Positions 15,681 through 26,014 of a DNA stretch of 64,000 nt are shown here, one piece after another. A program made the translations under genes and the position numbers. Origin of the DNA: Microbacterium sp. AK031 (lineage in GTDB: Bacteria; Actinomycetota; Actinomycetes; Actinomycetales; Microbacteriaceae); NCBI RefSeq assembly GCF_024807145.1, contig NZ_JANUCA010000006.1:162754-226753 (forward strand). Reading direction: 5' to 3'. Position 1 is the stretch's first letter; the number at the start of each line of letters is the position of its first letter. The notes under the pieces were generated by a model. It was not told the DNA's origin. It saw only the letters and a program-made list of their open reading frames with translations, and ran no database searches.

Positions 15681-18263
15681 ATGCCTCAGAAGAATCGCAC
15701 AGCGAAAGGCGTGCTCGGCGGCCTTCTCGGCTTGATCGGGCTCAGCGCAGTCGCCGGGGTCCTGGTGACCGCGACGGTCACCCCCGCACTCGCCGTCGCC
15801 GGAGCCGCCGGATCGCAAGCGCTCGACCTGTTCGACAAGCTGCCGTCATACCTGAAGCCGGATGCGCCCATGGAGCCGAGCACGATCTACGCGATCGGCC
15901 ACGACGGCAACCCGGTGCAGATGGCGACGTTCTTCGACCAGAACCGCACGCAGGTGGAGTTCGATCAGATCTCACCCGTCGTGTACGACGCCATCCTCTC
16001 CAGTGAGGACAAGGGCTACTACGAGCACGGCGGAGTGAACCTCGGAGCGACGGCGAAGGCGCTGATCGACAACGTGCGCGGCACGTCATCGCGCGGAGCA
16101 TCCACGATCAGCCAGCAGTACGTCAAGAACGTGCTCGTGCAGCAATGCGAGCAGAAGGTGCTCCCGGGTGATGAGAACTACGCGGACAAGACCGCGCAGT
16201 GCTGGCTGGATGCCACCAACGCCGTCGGAACGGACGGTATCGAGCGCAAGCTGCAGGAGATGCGCTACGCGATCCAGATCGAGAAGGATTACTCGAAGAA
16301 CGAGATCCTGCTCGGGTACCTGAACATCGCGAGCTTCGGCGGCACGGTCTACGGCATCGAGGCTGCGGCGAACTACTACTTCAACACCAGCGCTTCGAAT
16401 CTGACGGTTGCGCAAGCGGCAACATTGGCCGGCATCGTGCAGAATCCGAACCGCTACCGCATCGACAAGATCGGCGGCTCCGCCACAGAAGCGGGCAATG
16501 CGGTGAACAGCGAAGCAGACGGTTACGCCTTGACGAAGGTTCGCCGCGACTACGTCATCAACCGCATGCACGAGGACGGCAAGATCACCGACGCGCAGCA
16601 CGCCGAGGCACTCGAGTCGCCAATCGCTCCAGCCATCAATGCGCCGTCGCAAGGGTGCGCGGCCGCGCAGAACAACGCCTATTTCTGCCAGTACGTGAAA
16701 ACCGTCGTGCTCGGCGACCCCGCCTTCGGCGACACCTATGAAGAGCGCGTGAAAGCGCTGCAACGCGACGGTCTGGAGATCTACACTTCACTGGACCTGC
16801 GCATCCAGGACCCGGCGGTCGCTGCTCTGAAGGATCGGGTGCCGCCGAACTTGGACAACCAGCACTTCGGCGGTGCCGGTGTCACGATCGAACCCGCAAC
16901 TGGCCGAATACTCGCGATCACGCAGAACACGAACTTCCAGGAGACCCCGACCGAAGACCAGGCGTACTCGAGTCTCGTGTATGCCGCGGACTACGATCAC
17001 GGCGGGTCCGCCGGGGTCCCGGTCGGATCGACCTACAAGCTGTTCACGCTGATCAACTGGCTCGAGACCGGACACTCGGTCAACGAGTCACTCAACGGCC
17101 GCCACCAGACGCTGAAGATGAACGTATGCGATGGCCAGACCCAACCCCTCGATACCAGCGAGATCAACAACTTCGACAACAATCCCGGCTACTACGGCAC
17201 ACCGATGCGGTTCACGAAGGATTCGCTGAACTCGGGTTACTTCGCCATGGCGTCCAGGTTGGAAGTCTGCGACATCAACGCCGTGGCCGATCGCATGGGT
17301 GTCACGACGTGGGACCCCGACGCGCAGAAAGTCGTGAAGACGACGGACTTCAACTACCCCTACAACGTCCTTGGCGACAAGTACATCGCACCGCTCGACA
17401 TGGCCAGCGCGTATGCGACAGTCGCGAACAAAGGCATCTACTGCGCCCCGAAGGCGATCGACCGGGTCGTCAACCAGAAGGGCGAGGAACTGCCGGTTCC
17501 GGAGACGGCCTGCTCGCAGGTCATTTCTCCTGAGGTCGCGGCAACCGCCGCATACGCACTACAGGGAGTCATGAACTCCGGCGGTACCGGTCAGAACGCC
17601 AACCCGTATGACGGCACGCCTCTGCTCGGCAAGACCGGCTCGCACGAGACTTACGCGACGATGATGATCGAGTCCAGCACGAAAGCCACGACCGCCGTCT
17701 ACATCGGTCGCACAGAGGGCTTCGCGAACATCTGGAACGAGTGGTACAACGACAACGAGCTGCAGAGCATCCGCTACGACGTCGCCCGCGACATGCAAGC
17801 TGCCGCAAATGCGGCGCTCGGTGGCGGCGATGAGTTCCCGCGGCCGGACGACAACCTCATCCGCCGGGTGCTGGTCGATCTCCCGAACGTCGTCGGGCAG
17901 ACGGTGGGTGACGCCACAGCGACGCTCGAGTCCGCAGGATTCTCGGTGAACGTGGGCCCAGAGGTCGACAGCGATGCCGCGAAGGGCATCATCGCTACAC
18001 AGGACCCGGGCGCGGGACAGGTGTCCAGCGGCACCACGGTCACGATCTCACCGAGCAACGGTCAGGCCGCGACAGTGCCCGATGTCTCCGGAAAGCCCCT
18101 CGCCGATGCCGTCGAAGCCTTGAAGGCCGCCGGCTTCACCAGCGTGACTGCGCATGCGTCGTGTTCCGCCGGCGACGACGATGCCAATACGGTGAAGAGC
18201 TCCAGCCCCGCTGCCGGAACCGCCACGAAGAAGTCGACTGCAGTGACAGTCAAGTGCTCGTAG
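15681..18263 (+). CDS. class A penicillin-binding protein with two PASTA domains (PonA-type)
   Basis: The 860-residue protein is a bifunctional glycosyltransferase/transpeptidase: one N-terminal membrane helix (about 12-40), the GT51 motif SSEDKGYYEHGG with catalytic E109, GASTISQQYVKN, then the transpeptidase with S450 in GSTYK and K651 in GKTGS. Two PASTA domains occupy about 731-860 (VPDVSGKPLADAVEALKAAGF). It polymerises and crosslinks peptidoglycan outside the membrane. ATG 15681 is 7 nt after TACGAT (15668-15673) with no Shine-Dalgarno: leaderless. The phosphoesterase behind it matches the ponA2-Rv3683 order of mycobacteria. Confidence 0.96.
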   Translation: MPQKNRTAKGVLGGLLGLIGLSAVAGVLVTATVTPALAVAGAAGSQALDLFDKLPSYLKPDAPMEPSTIYAIGHDGNPVQMATFFDQNRTQVEFDQISPVVYDAILSSEDKGYYEHGGVNLGATAKALIDNVRGTSSRGASTISQQYVKNVLVQQCEQKVLPGDENYADKTAQCWLDATNAVGTDGIERKLQEMRYAIQIEKDYSKNEILLGYLNIASFGGTVYGIEAAANYYFNTSASNLTVAQAATLAGIVQNPNRYRIDKIGGSATEAGNAVNSEADGYALTKVRRDYVINRMHEDGKITDAQHAEALESPIAPAINAPSQGCAAAQNNAYFCQYVKTVVLGDPAFGDTYEERVKALQRDGLEIYTSLDLRIQDPAVAALKDRVPPNLDNQHFGGAGVTIEPATGRILAITQNTNFQETPTEDQAYSSLVYAADYDHGGSAGVPVGSTYKLFTLINWLETGHSVNESLNGRHQTLKMNVCDGQTQPLDTSEINNFDNNPGYYGTPMRFTKDSLNSGYFAMASRLEVCDINAVADRMGVTTWDPDAQKVVKTTDFNYPYNVLGDKYIAPLDMASAYATVANKGIYCAPKAIDRVVNQKGEELPVPETACSQVISPEVAATAAYALQGVMNSGGTGQNANPYDGTPLLGKTGSHETYATMMIESSTKATTAVYIGRTEGFANIWNEWYNDNELQSIRYDVARDMQAAANAALGGGDEFPRPDDNLIRRVLVDLPNVVGQTVGDATATLESAGFSVNVGPEVDSDAAKGIIATQDPGAGQVSSGTTVTISPSNGQAATVPDVSGKPLADAVEALKAAGFTSVTAHASCSAGDDDANTVKSSSPAAGTATKKSTAVTVKCS

Positions 18264-19201
18264 CGGGCAAGCGCGCCCACCCGGCCCTCCTCGCGCTCAG
18301 CGCGGTGGGGGCCGTCGGCGCGGCCTGCGCGATATGGGGCATCGGCATCGAGCGCTACCTGTTCACCGCGCGCGAAGCCTCGGCCGAGGCCCTCGCGCCT
18401 GGCGCCCGCCCGATCCGGATCCTGCACCTGTCGGATGCACACATGGCGCCGTGGCAGCACCGCAAGCAGGACTGGCTCTCGTCGCTCGCCGAGCTGGAGC
18501 CAGATCTCATCGTCAACACGGGCGACAACCTCGGCCACCGCGACGGTCTGCAGGGCGTGCGTCGCGCGTTCGATGCGTTCGCCGGAATCCCCGGTGTCTT
18601 CGTGCACGGCTCGAACGACGTCTACGGTCCATCGCCGCGCAATCCGCTGCGCTATTTCTCCGGTCCATCCAAGCGCCACCAGGAACCCGAGCACCTCGAC
18701 ACGGATGCGCTCGACGCGTACTTCACCGACGAACTCGGCTGGGCGGACCTCAACAATGCTGCGGCTCGCCTGAGCGTGGCCGGTAGCGATGTCGACCTGT
18801 TCGGCGTCGACGATGCGCACCGCGATTGGGACGAGATCGACGATCTTCCGGCAGCCATCGCTTCTCTCGGCAGTCGGGATGCCGGTACTCCCCTGCTGGG
18901 CGTCACCCACGCGCCGTACCAGCGTGTGCTCAACACGTTCACCGACCTCGGCGCGCAGGCAATCTTCGGCGGGCACACTCACGGTGGCCAGGTGTGTCTC
19001 CCCGGCTTCGGCACCCTTGTGGCGAACTGCGACATCCCGCTGAAGCAGGCGAAGGGGCTGAGCACTTGGAGCCACGGCGGGCGCAGCATCCCGCTGAATG
19101 TCAGCGCCGGCTGCGGACACTCGATCTACGCGCCAGTGCGCTTCGCCTGTCGCCCGGAGGCGACTCTGCTCACGCTCACCGCACGGGACACGCCCGCATA
19201 G
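18254..19201 (+). CDS. membrane-anchored metallophosphoesterase
   Basis: The 315-residue protein has the calcineurin-like motifs LHLSDAH, NTGDNLGHRD, HGSNDVYGP (in place of GNHD) and GGHTHGGQ, after an N-terminal membrane helix (PALLALSAVGAVGAACAIWGI). GTG 18254 overlaps the PBP stop by 10 bp; a longer reading from 18161 would run antisense-like through PASTA sequence and is unlikely. YkuE-like enzymes act on UDP- or lipid-linked substrates at the membrane. Coupling to a PBP suggests a cell-envelope role, but the substrate is unknown. Confidence 0.9.
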   Translation: MLVAGKRAHPALLALSAVGAVGAACAIWGIGIERYLFTAREASAEALAPGARPIRILHLSDAHMAPWQHRKQDWLSSLAELEPDLIVNTGDNLGHRDGLQGVRRAFDAFAGIPGVFVHGSNDVYGPSPRNPLRYFSGPSKRHQEPEHLDTDALDAYFTDELGWADLNNAAARLSVAGSDVDLFGVDDAHRDWDEIDDLPAAIASLGSRDAGTPLLGVTHAPYQRVLNTFTDLGAQAIFGGHTHGGQVCLPGFGTLVANCDIPLKQAKGLSTWSHGGRSIPLNVSAGCGHSIYAPVRFACRPEATLLTLTARDTPA

Positions 19202-19241
19202 TCCGGGAGAGCATCGATTCGGCTCAGAGCCCGTTTCACTG

Positions 19242-19247
19242 TAGACT
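19242..19247 (+). promoter_or_regulatory. -10 box TAGACT of tRNA-Pro
   Basis: TAGACT lies 13 nt before the tRNA 5' end. The same hexamer precedes the SRP RNA (39270-39275) and tRNA-Ser. No convincing -35 box is seen at 17 bp. Confidence 0.6.
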
Positions 19248-19260
19248 CAAACGGTTGCAA

Positions 19261-19334
<74 letters not shown>

Positions 19335-19347
19335 CCACTGTTGCAAG

Positions 19348-19375
19348 AAGGCCGCCCTCCGGGGCGGCCTTCTTC
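19348..19375 (+). terminator. terminator behind tRNA-Pro
   Basis: A perfect 10-bp stem AAGGCCGCCC/GGGCGGCCTT with a TCCG loop is followed by CTTC. It ends the tRNA-Pro transcript before the HAD gene. Confidence 0.9.
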
Positions 19376-19428
19376 ACATCCGACAGCAGGCCTGACGACC
19401 CGCTGCGCTCACCTAGGCTGGAGACACC

Positions 19429-20184
19429 ATGACCACACCCCGCCTCGTCGCCTTCGACCTCGATGACACGCTCGCCCCGTCGAAGAGCCCGATCGACCCG
19501 AAGATCGCCGTCCAGTTGCGCGCACTGCTGCAGCATGTCGACGTGGCGATCATCTCCGGCGGCAACGAACAGCAGTTCCGCGTCCAGGTGATCGCGCAGC
19601 TCGGCGACGCCGACACGACCGATCTCGCCCGCCTGCACCTGCTGCCGACGTGCGGCACACGCTACCTGCGCCATGACGGCGAGGGCTTCGACACCGTGTA
19701 TGCGCACGACCTCTCCGACGAGCAGAAGTCGGCCGCGTTGCGCGCGCTCCGTGAGGAGGCGGAACGGCTCGGTCTGTGGGAGCAGAACCCCTGGGGCGAG
19801 ATCCTCGAGGACCGCGGCTCGCAGATCACATTCTCGGCGCTCGGGCAGCAGGCCCCGCACGACGAGAAGCAGTCCTGGGATCCGTCCGGCACCAAGCGCA
19901 GTCGGCTGCGCGAAGCAGTCGCCGCGCGCCTGCCTGAACTCGAGGTGCGTTCGGGCGGTTCGACCTCGATCGACATCACCCTCGCCGGCATCGACAAGGC
20001 ACACGGCATGAAGGCGCTGGCCGAGCGCACCGGCATCCCGCTCGGCGACATGCTCTTCTACGGCGACCGCCTCGACGAGGGCGGCAACGATTATCCGGTC
20101 AAAGCGCTCGGAGTACGCTCGATCGCGGTCACCGGGTGGGAGCACACCGCAACCGAGCTGGACGAACTCATCCCGACGCTTTAG
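19429..20184 (+). CDS. HAD-IIB family phosphatase
   Basis: The 251-residue protein has motif [14 protein letters not shown] (nucleophile D10, acid/base D12), motif [13 protein letters not shown], the C2b cap region, and the C-terminal [13 protein letters not shown] with [15 protein letters not shown], which together resemble eukaryotic-type phosphomannomutase and sucrose/trehalose phosphatase relatives. The substrate is likely a sugar phosphate, not resolved further. TAGGCT at 19414-19419 is 9 nt before ATG 19429, and GGAG overlaps that gap, so the mRNA leader is very short. Confidence 0.88.
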   Translation: MTTPRLVAFDLDDTLAPSKSPIDPKIAVQLRALLQHVDVAIISGGNEQQFRVQVIAQLGDADTTDLARLHLLPTCGTRYLRHDGEGFDTVYAHDLSDEQKSAALRALREEAERLGLWEQNPWGEILEDRGSQITFSALGQQAPHDEKQSWDPSGTKRSRLREAVAARLPELEVRSGGSTSIDITLAGIDKAHGMKALAERTGIPLGDMLFYGDRLDEGGNDYPVKALGVRSIAVTGWEHTATELDELIPTL

Positions 20185-20217
20185 CCGTGTCTGGGCGGCG
20201 GGCCGTAGCATTGCGAC

Positions 20218-20607
20218 ATGGATCCGCTGACGCTCACGATCCTCGTCGCCGCGTGCGCCAGTGCGGCATGCTGGCTCCTGTCCCTTTCCACCCGCGACAC
20301 CTCATGGGTCGACCGCGGGACCGGCCTGTTCCGCCACAGCCGCCATCCGAACTTCTTCTTCGAACAGGCACAGAGGTGGGTGTTCTGCGCGATGGGTGCG
20401 GCAGCAGCCGCGGGATCCGGTCCGGGATTCTTCGGAGGCGCACCGAGCTGGACGATCATCGGGCCGGCGCTGCTGACTGCGCTCTTCATCGGCTCGACGA
20501 TCTTCACCGAATCGATCTCAGCATCCCGATATCCGGAGTACGCCGAGTACCGCCGCACGACCTCGATGATCGTGCGGCTTCCTCCCCGCGCCGCTGCGTT
20601 GCGGTGA
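20218..20607 (+). pseudogene. internally deleted DUF1295 (steroid 5-alpha-reductase-like) gene
   Basis: The 129-residue reading joins the N-terminus of a DUF1295 membrane protein (LLSLSTRDTSWVDR) directly to its C-terminal third (GLFRHSRHPNFFFEQAQRWVFCAMGA ... FTESISASRYPEYAEY). Full-length relatives, as I recall them, have WVDR followed by about 150-170 further residues (VWSIAPVVY, then several helices) before this point. The join is at about 20314-20325 and keeps the frame open. TAGCAT at 20206-20211, 6 nt before ATG 20218, shows the leaderless promoter is intact. A functional mini-protein with three helices cannot be excluded. Confidence 0.7.
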
Positions 20608-20623
20608 CGCCACGGCAACGCGG

Positions 20624-21889
20624 TCAGCGCGCAGCGAGAGCTGCGTTCGCCGCCCCGCCCCCCACCGGCACGAGACGGGCGAGCTGAGTGACGTGAGCCG
20701 GCTCGAGCTCCGCAAGAGATGCCACGCCGAGAAGGCGCATGGTGCGCTCGATCTCGGTGCGCAGGATCGCGATCGTCCGGTCGACGCCCTGCCGCCCTCC
20801 GGCCATCAGACCGTAGAGATATGCCCGCCCGATCAGCGTGAAGTCCGCGCCGAGGGCGACGGAGGCGACGATGTCGGCGCCGTTCATGATTCCAGTGTCG
20901 ATCATGACCGTGAAGTCGTCTCCGACTTCCCTGCGCACCTTCGGCAGCAGGTGGAACGGGATGGGCGCCCGGTCGAGCTGACGGCCACCGTGGTTCGACA
21001 GCACGATACCGTCCACGCCTGCATCGCGCAGCTTCACGGAGTCCTCGACGTTCTGCACGCCCTTGATGACGATCTTTCCGGGCCAGAGATCGCGGATCAC
21101 GGCGAGGTCGTCGTAGCTGATCGTCGGGTCCATCGCAGCATCCAGCAGCTCGCCGACGGTGCCGCCGGTGGTGCTGAGCGACGCGAACTCGAGCTTCGGT
21201 GTGGTGAGGAAGTCCCACCACCACCAGGGGCGAGGGATCGCGTTGATGATCGTCCCGAGCGTGAGCTGCGGCGGAATAGCGAATCCGTTGCGCTTGTCAC
21301 GCAGACGGGCACCCGCGACCGGAGTGTCGACCGTGAAGTGCAGCGTGTCGAAGCCGGCAGCGGCGGCGCGACGGGTGAGCTCGTAGGAGATCTCGCGGTC
21401 GCGCATGACGTACAGCTGGAACCAGTTGCGCCCGTTGGGGTTCGCAGCCTTCACGCCCTCAATCGATGTGGTGCCGAGAGTGGAGAGAGTGAAGGGGATG
21501 CCCGCGGCTGCTGCTGCACCTGCGCCGGCCTCTTCGCCCTCGGTCTGCATGAGGCGGGTGAATCCGGTCGGCGCGATGCCGAATGGTAGGGCGCTGGGGC
21601 CGCCGAGGATGTCGATGGAGGTGTCCACATCGGGCGCCGGCTTGAAGATGCCGGGATGGAACTCGACATCCTGAAAGGCCTGACGCGCTCGCGTCAACGA
21701 CAGCTCGCCCTCTGCGGCGCCGTCGGTGTAGTCGAACGCCGCCTTCGGGGTGCGGCGCTTCGCGATCGTGCGCAGATCGTCGATCGTGAGTGCCGCATCG
21801 AGACGACGCTTGCGCCCATCGAGCTCGGGCTTCTTGAACTTCATGAGCTCGAGGAGCTCTGAGGGCTTGGGAACCTGACGGGTGACCAT
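20624..21889 (-). CDS. lldD: L-lactate dehydrogenase (quinone), FMN-dependent alpha-hydroxyacid oxidase family
   Basis: The 421-residue protein has the FMN alpha-hydroxyacid dehydrogenase fold: [56 protein letters not shown], and the catalytic His in [10 protein letters not shown] followed by the phosphate-binding IGRAYLYGL. It oxidises lactate to pyruvate and passes electrons to the respiratory chain. GAAAGGAAGG precedes ATG 21889. It is the second gene after a GntR/FadR regulator with twin operators, 10 bp apart, so they form one operon. Related family members use other 2-hydroxyacids. Confidence 0.9.
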   Translation of the reverse strand: MVTRQVPKPSELLELMKFKKPELDGRKRRLDAALTIDDLRTIAKRRTPKAAFDYTDGAAEGELSLTRARQAFQDVEFHPGIFKPAPDVDTSIDILGGPSALPFGIAPTGFTRLMQTEGEEAGAGAAAAAGIPFTLSTLGTTSIEGVKAANPNGRNWFQLYVMRDREISYELTRRAAAAGFDTLHFTVDTPVAGARLRDKRNGFAIPPQLTLGTIINAIPRPWWWWDFLTTPKLEFASLSTTGGTVGELLDAAMDPTISYDDLAVIRDLWPGKIVIKGVQNVEDSVKLRDAGVDGIVLSNHGGRQLDRAPIPFHLLPKVRREVGDDFTVMIDTGIMNGADIVASVALGADFTLIGRAYLYGLMAGGRQGVDRTIAILRTEIERTMRLLGVASLAELEPAHVTQLARLVPVGGGAANAALAAR

Positions 21890-21899
21890 AGCCTTCCTT

Positions 21900-22610
21900 T
21901 CAACGAGACGGGTGGGTGGATGTCAGACCGGCCGCGCTGTAGTAGCCGGTGATGTGGTCGTGCACGAGAGCGCGGGCGGCATCCGCGTCGCCGGCATCGA
22001 TCGCGGCGATCAGCGCGCGATGCTCGAAGCGCAACCGGGCCGCCATGGCATCGAAGTCGTCGATGGATGCTGAACCGGTGAGGACGTACGACTCGATGGA
22101 CGTGCGCAGGCCTGCCATCATCGCGGCGATCACGGTGTTGCCGCTGGATTCGGCCAGCGACAGATGCAGCTGCGCGTCGAGTGCGAGGAACTCGCCCGTG
22201 GTGAGGCCGCCGGCATCCATCGCGTCGAGTATCCGGTGCGCCGCCGTGATGTCACGTGCTTCGGCCGACGCGAGAGCCGTCACGACGGCATCCTCGAGCA
22301 CGAGGCGAGTGCGCACCACATCCCCCAACGCGAAGCCCTTTGCGGCCAGCTGCAGGCGCAGCAGGGCAGACATCCCCCCGGAGGGCGTGGCGATGACGAT
22401 CGCGCCGGACTGCGGGCCTGAGCCGGTCGCTGTGCGGATCAGCCCCATGACCTCGAGCACGCGCAGCGCCTCGCGGACGCTGGAGCGGCCGACGCCGAGT
22501 TCAGTGGCGAGATCGCGCTCGGACGGGAGTCGATCGCCTGGTCCGAGGCGACCTTCGAGCAGGTCGCGCTCGACGCGCTCGAGCACGACGCGCCAGGCAC
22601 GCTGCGTCAT
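21900..22610 (-). CDS. lldR: FadR-type GntR regulator, LldR-like
   Basis: The 236-residue protein has a GntR winged helix ([42 protein letters not shown]) and a helical FCD domain with metal-ligand histidines ([28 protein letters not shown]). AGGAGGAG lies just before ATG 22610. The operon with lldD and the TGGTCAGACCA palindromes upstream fit a lactate-responsive repressor of the LldR group. The ligand is inferred from lldD only; another short 2-hydroxyacid is possible. Confidence 0.87.
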   Translation of the reverse strand: MTQRAWRVVLERVERDLLEGRLGPGDRLPSERDLATELGVGRSSVREALRVLEVMGLIRTATGSGPQSGAIVIATPSGGMSALLRLQLAAKGFALGDVVRTRLVLEDAVVTALASAEARDITAAHRILDAMDAGGLTTGEFLALDAQLHLSLAESSGNTVIAAMMAGLRTSIESYVLTGSASIDDFDAMAARLRFEHRALIAAIDAGDADAARALVHDHITGYYSAAGLTSTHPSR

Positions 22611-22620
22611 CCACTCCTCC

Positions 22621-22639
22621 TCTGTGGTCAGACCACAGA
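22621..22639. promoter_or_regulatory. operator 1 for the FadR-type regulator
   Basis: TCTGTGGTC-A-GACCACAGA is a perfect 19-bp palindrome 11 bp before the regulator start. Its TGGTCAGACCA core matches the FadR/LldR-type TNGTNNNACNA pattern. Confidence 0.82.
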
Positions 22640-22648
22640 CTAGCGCGT

Positions 22649-22661
22649 GTGGTCAGACCAC
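22649..22661. promoter_or_regulatory. operator 2 for the FadR-type regulator
   Basis: GTGGTC-A-GACCAC repeats the core of operator 1, with its centre 25 bp from the first. Paired sites imply cooperative autorepression of the lldR-lldD operon. Confidence 0.8.
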
Positions 22662-22704
22662 GCAATTCCGACGCTCAGATCGCATGAAGACGGCTGCCGC
22701 AGCC

Positions 22705-23358
22705 TCACCCCAGGCGCCCACCGGACTCCTCGAGGTAGCAGTTGCCGCACAGTGACTCGTACGTCACGACGTCTGCTGGCGCTCCGGCTGCCGCTCCCTC
22801 GTCGATCGCGACCTGGTCGCCGTCGAACACGAAGCGGCCGCCTGTGACGCGACCGTTGAAGACGGCCTTGCGTCCGCAGCGGCAGATCGTCTTGAGCTCC
22901 TCAAGCGAGTGGGCGATCGCGAGCAGTCGGGCAGAGCCGGGAAAGGCGTGAGTCAGGAAATCGTTGCGGATCCCGTAGGCCATCACCGGGATGCCGTCGA
23001 CCACCGCGATGCGGAACAGATCATCGATCTGCTTCGCAGTGAGAAACTGCGCCTCGTCGACGAGCAGACAGGCGACGCCGGCAGGGTCGCCAGGGATCAG
23101 GCTCTCATCGTTGTGCTGCTGCATCCGCTCGCGTTCGCGTTGGAAGAGTGCGCGTGCGTCACCGTCAGGCGGGATGAGGAAGTCGACCTCACGCGTCATA
23201 CCGAGGCGGCTCTCCACCTGGTTCGCGCCCTTGGTGTCTATCGTCGGCTTCGCCAGAAGCACGTGCTGGCCGCGCTCCTCGTAGTTGTACGCGGCCTGCA
23301 GCAGCGCCGTGGACTTGCCGGAGTTCATCGCCCCGTAGCGGAAGTACAGCTTCGCCAC
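22705..23358 (-). CDS. tdk: thymidine kinase
   Basis: The 217-residue protein has the type II Tdk P-loop FRYGAMNSGKSTALL, the catalytic-Glu region CLLVDEAQFL, and the zinc cysteines CRCGRKAVF and CGNCYLEESGG. The lasso segment VVTYESLCGNCY binds thymidine. It salvages thymidine to dTMP. GTG 23358 lies 9 bp after the mqo stop, with GAGGT about 11 nt upstream, so tdk follows mqo in a transcript. Tmk at 6157 acts on its product. Confidence 0.95.
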   Translation of the reverse strand: MAKLYFRYGAMNSGKSTALLQAAYNYEERGQHVLLAKPTIDTKGANQVESRLGMTREVDFLIPPDGDARALFQRERERMQQHNDESLIPGDPAGVACLLVDEAQFLTAKQIDDLFRIAVVDGIPVMAYGIRNDFLTHAFPGSARLLAIAHSLEELKTICRCGRKAVFNGRVTGGRFVFDGDQVAIDEGAAAGAPADVVTYESLCGNCYLEESGGRLG

Positions 23359-23367
23359 GGTGCGCTG

Positions 23368-24840
23368 CTACCTCGAGATGCCGAGCACGGCCGCCGTCGC
23401 CGTCATGGATTCGTCTGCCACGGCCTCGTTCTCGTTGAGCTTCTCGCCGTACGTCGGGATGAGCTCGCGCAGCGTCGGCTCCCACCCGGCGTACTGCTCG
23501 GGGAAGCACGTCTTCAGCAGGTTCAGCATGATCGGCACGGCCGTCGATGCGCCGGGCGATGCGCCGAGCAGCCCCGCGATCGAACCGTCCGCAGCGGAGA
23601 CGACCTCGGTGCCGAACTGCAGCACGCCGCCCTTCTGCGCATCCTTCTTCATGACCTGTGCGCGCTGGCCTGCGTCGATGAGCGACCAGTCCTCGTCCTT
23701 CGCTGTGGGCATGAAGACGCGGAGGCCGTCGACCTTCTTGCGATGGTTCTTGATCAGCTCGCCGACCAGGTACGTGATCAGGTCAGGGTTCGCGAACGCC
23801 ACGCGCAGCATGGGCCACAGGTTGTGCGTGCGCACCTGGCTGACGATGTCGAACATCGAGCCGTTCTTGAGGAACTTGGGACTGAACGTGGCGAAAGGAC
23901 CGAACAGCAGCGACGCCTCGCCGTCGACGACACGGGTGTCCAGGTGCGGCACCGACATCGGCGGTGCCCCGACGGATGCCTGCGAGTAGACCTTCGCCTT
24001 GTGCTGGGAGACGATGGCAGGGTTCGTGGTCTTGAGGAACTGTCCGCCGATCGGGAAGACGCCATAGCCCTTGATCTCAGGGATGCCGGAGCGCTGCAGC
24101 AGCTTCAACGCCCAGCCGCCGGCGCCGACGAAGACGAACTTCGCGTTGACCTCGCCCGGCGTGTGCCCCAGCGCCCGGCGGTACGAGACCTGCCAGCTAC
24201 CGTCCTTCTGCTTCTTGAGCTTTCGCACCTCTTGGTTGGTGCGCAGTTCGACGCCACTGGCGGCGAGGTGATCGAAGAGCTGATGCGTCAGCGCACCGAA
24301 GTCGACGTCGGTGCCGGCCGGAACCCTGGTCGCAGCGAACGGCTCGCCCTTGCGGCGCTTCTGCATGAGCAGCGGCGCCCACTGGTTGATGACACGGGAG
24401 TCCTCGCTGTACTCGATGCCCTCGAACAGCGGCTGCTCCTTGAGTACCTCGTAACGCGCCTTGAGGTACGCGACATCCTTCTCTCCGCGCACGAACGTCA
24501 TGTGCGGGGTGGCGTTGATGAATGTCGACGGCTCGTCGAGCACACCCTTGTTGACCAGCGACGACCAGAACTGCCTGCTCTGCTGGAACTGCTCGTTGAT
24601 CGAGACCGCCTTGGCCGGGTCCAATGGCCCGCCGTCGTTCTGCGGCATGTAGTTCAGCTCGCAGAGCGCCGCATGGCCGGTGCCCGCGTTGTTCCACGGG
24701 TTGGAGCTCTCCTGGGCCACATCAGACAGTCGCTCGAAGGCGACGATCTTCCAGTCTGGCTGCAGTTCGTGCAGCAAGGTGCCCAGTGTGGCGCTCATGA
24801 TGCCACCACCGATGAGGACGACGTCGACGGATTCAGTCAC
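23368..24840 (-). CDS. mqo: malate:quinone oxidoreductase
   Basis: The 490-residue protein has the FAD-binding GGGIMSATLGTLLHELQP, RLSDVAQESSNPWNNAGTGHAALCELNYM, VFVGAGGWALKLLQRSG and the C-terminal QFGTEVVSAADGSIAGLLGASPGASTA signature of Mqo. It oxidises malate to oxaloacetate with electrons to quinone, at the membrane surface. GTG 24840 is 6 nt after TAGACT (24847-24852) with no Shine-Dalgarno, indicating a leaderless transcript. Length is normal for the family. Confidence 0.97.
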   Translation of the reverse strand: MTESVDVVLIGGGIMSATLGTLLHELQPDWKIVAFERLSDVAQESSNPWNNAGTGHAALCELNYMPQNDGGPLDPAKAVSINEQFQQSRQFWSSLVNKGVLDEPSTFINATPHMTFVRGEKDVAYLKARYEVLKEQPLFEGIEYSEDSRVINQWAPLLMQKRRKGEPFAATRVPAGTDVDFGALTHQLFDHLAASGVELRTNQEVRKLKKQKDGSWQVSYRRALGHTPGEVNAKFVFVGAGGWALKLLQRSGIPEIKGYGVFPIGGQFLKTTNPAIVSQHKAKVYSQASVGAPPMSVPHLDTRVVDGEASLLFGPFATFSPKFLKNGSMFDIVSQVRTHNLWPMLRVAFANPDLITYLVGELIKNHRKKVDGLRVFMPTAKDEDWSLIDAGQRAQVMKKDAQKGGVLQFGTEVVSAADGSIAGLLGASPGASTAVPIMLNLLKTCFPEQYAGWEPTLRELIPTYGEKLNENEAVADESMTATAAVLGISR

Positions 24841-24899
24841 CGAACCAGTCTAGTTCGCGCGCCGGAGGACGCGAACCACTGCCGTTCTCCGCGGAGCGA

Positions 24900-25982
<1,083 letters not shown>

Positions 25983-26014
25983 CTACGGGGGTTTGGGCGA
26001 GTCTATCGCGAGTT

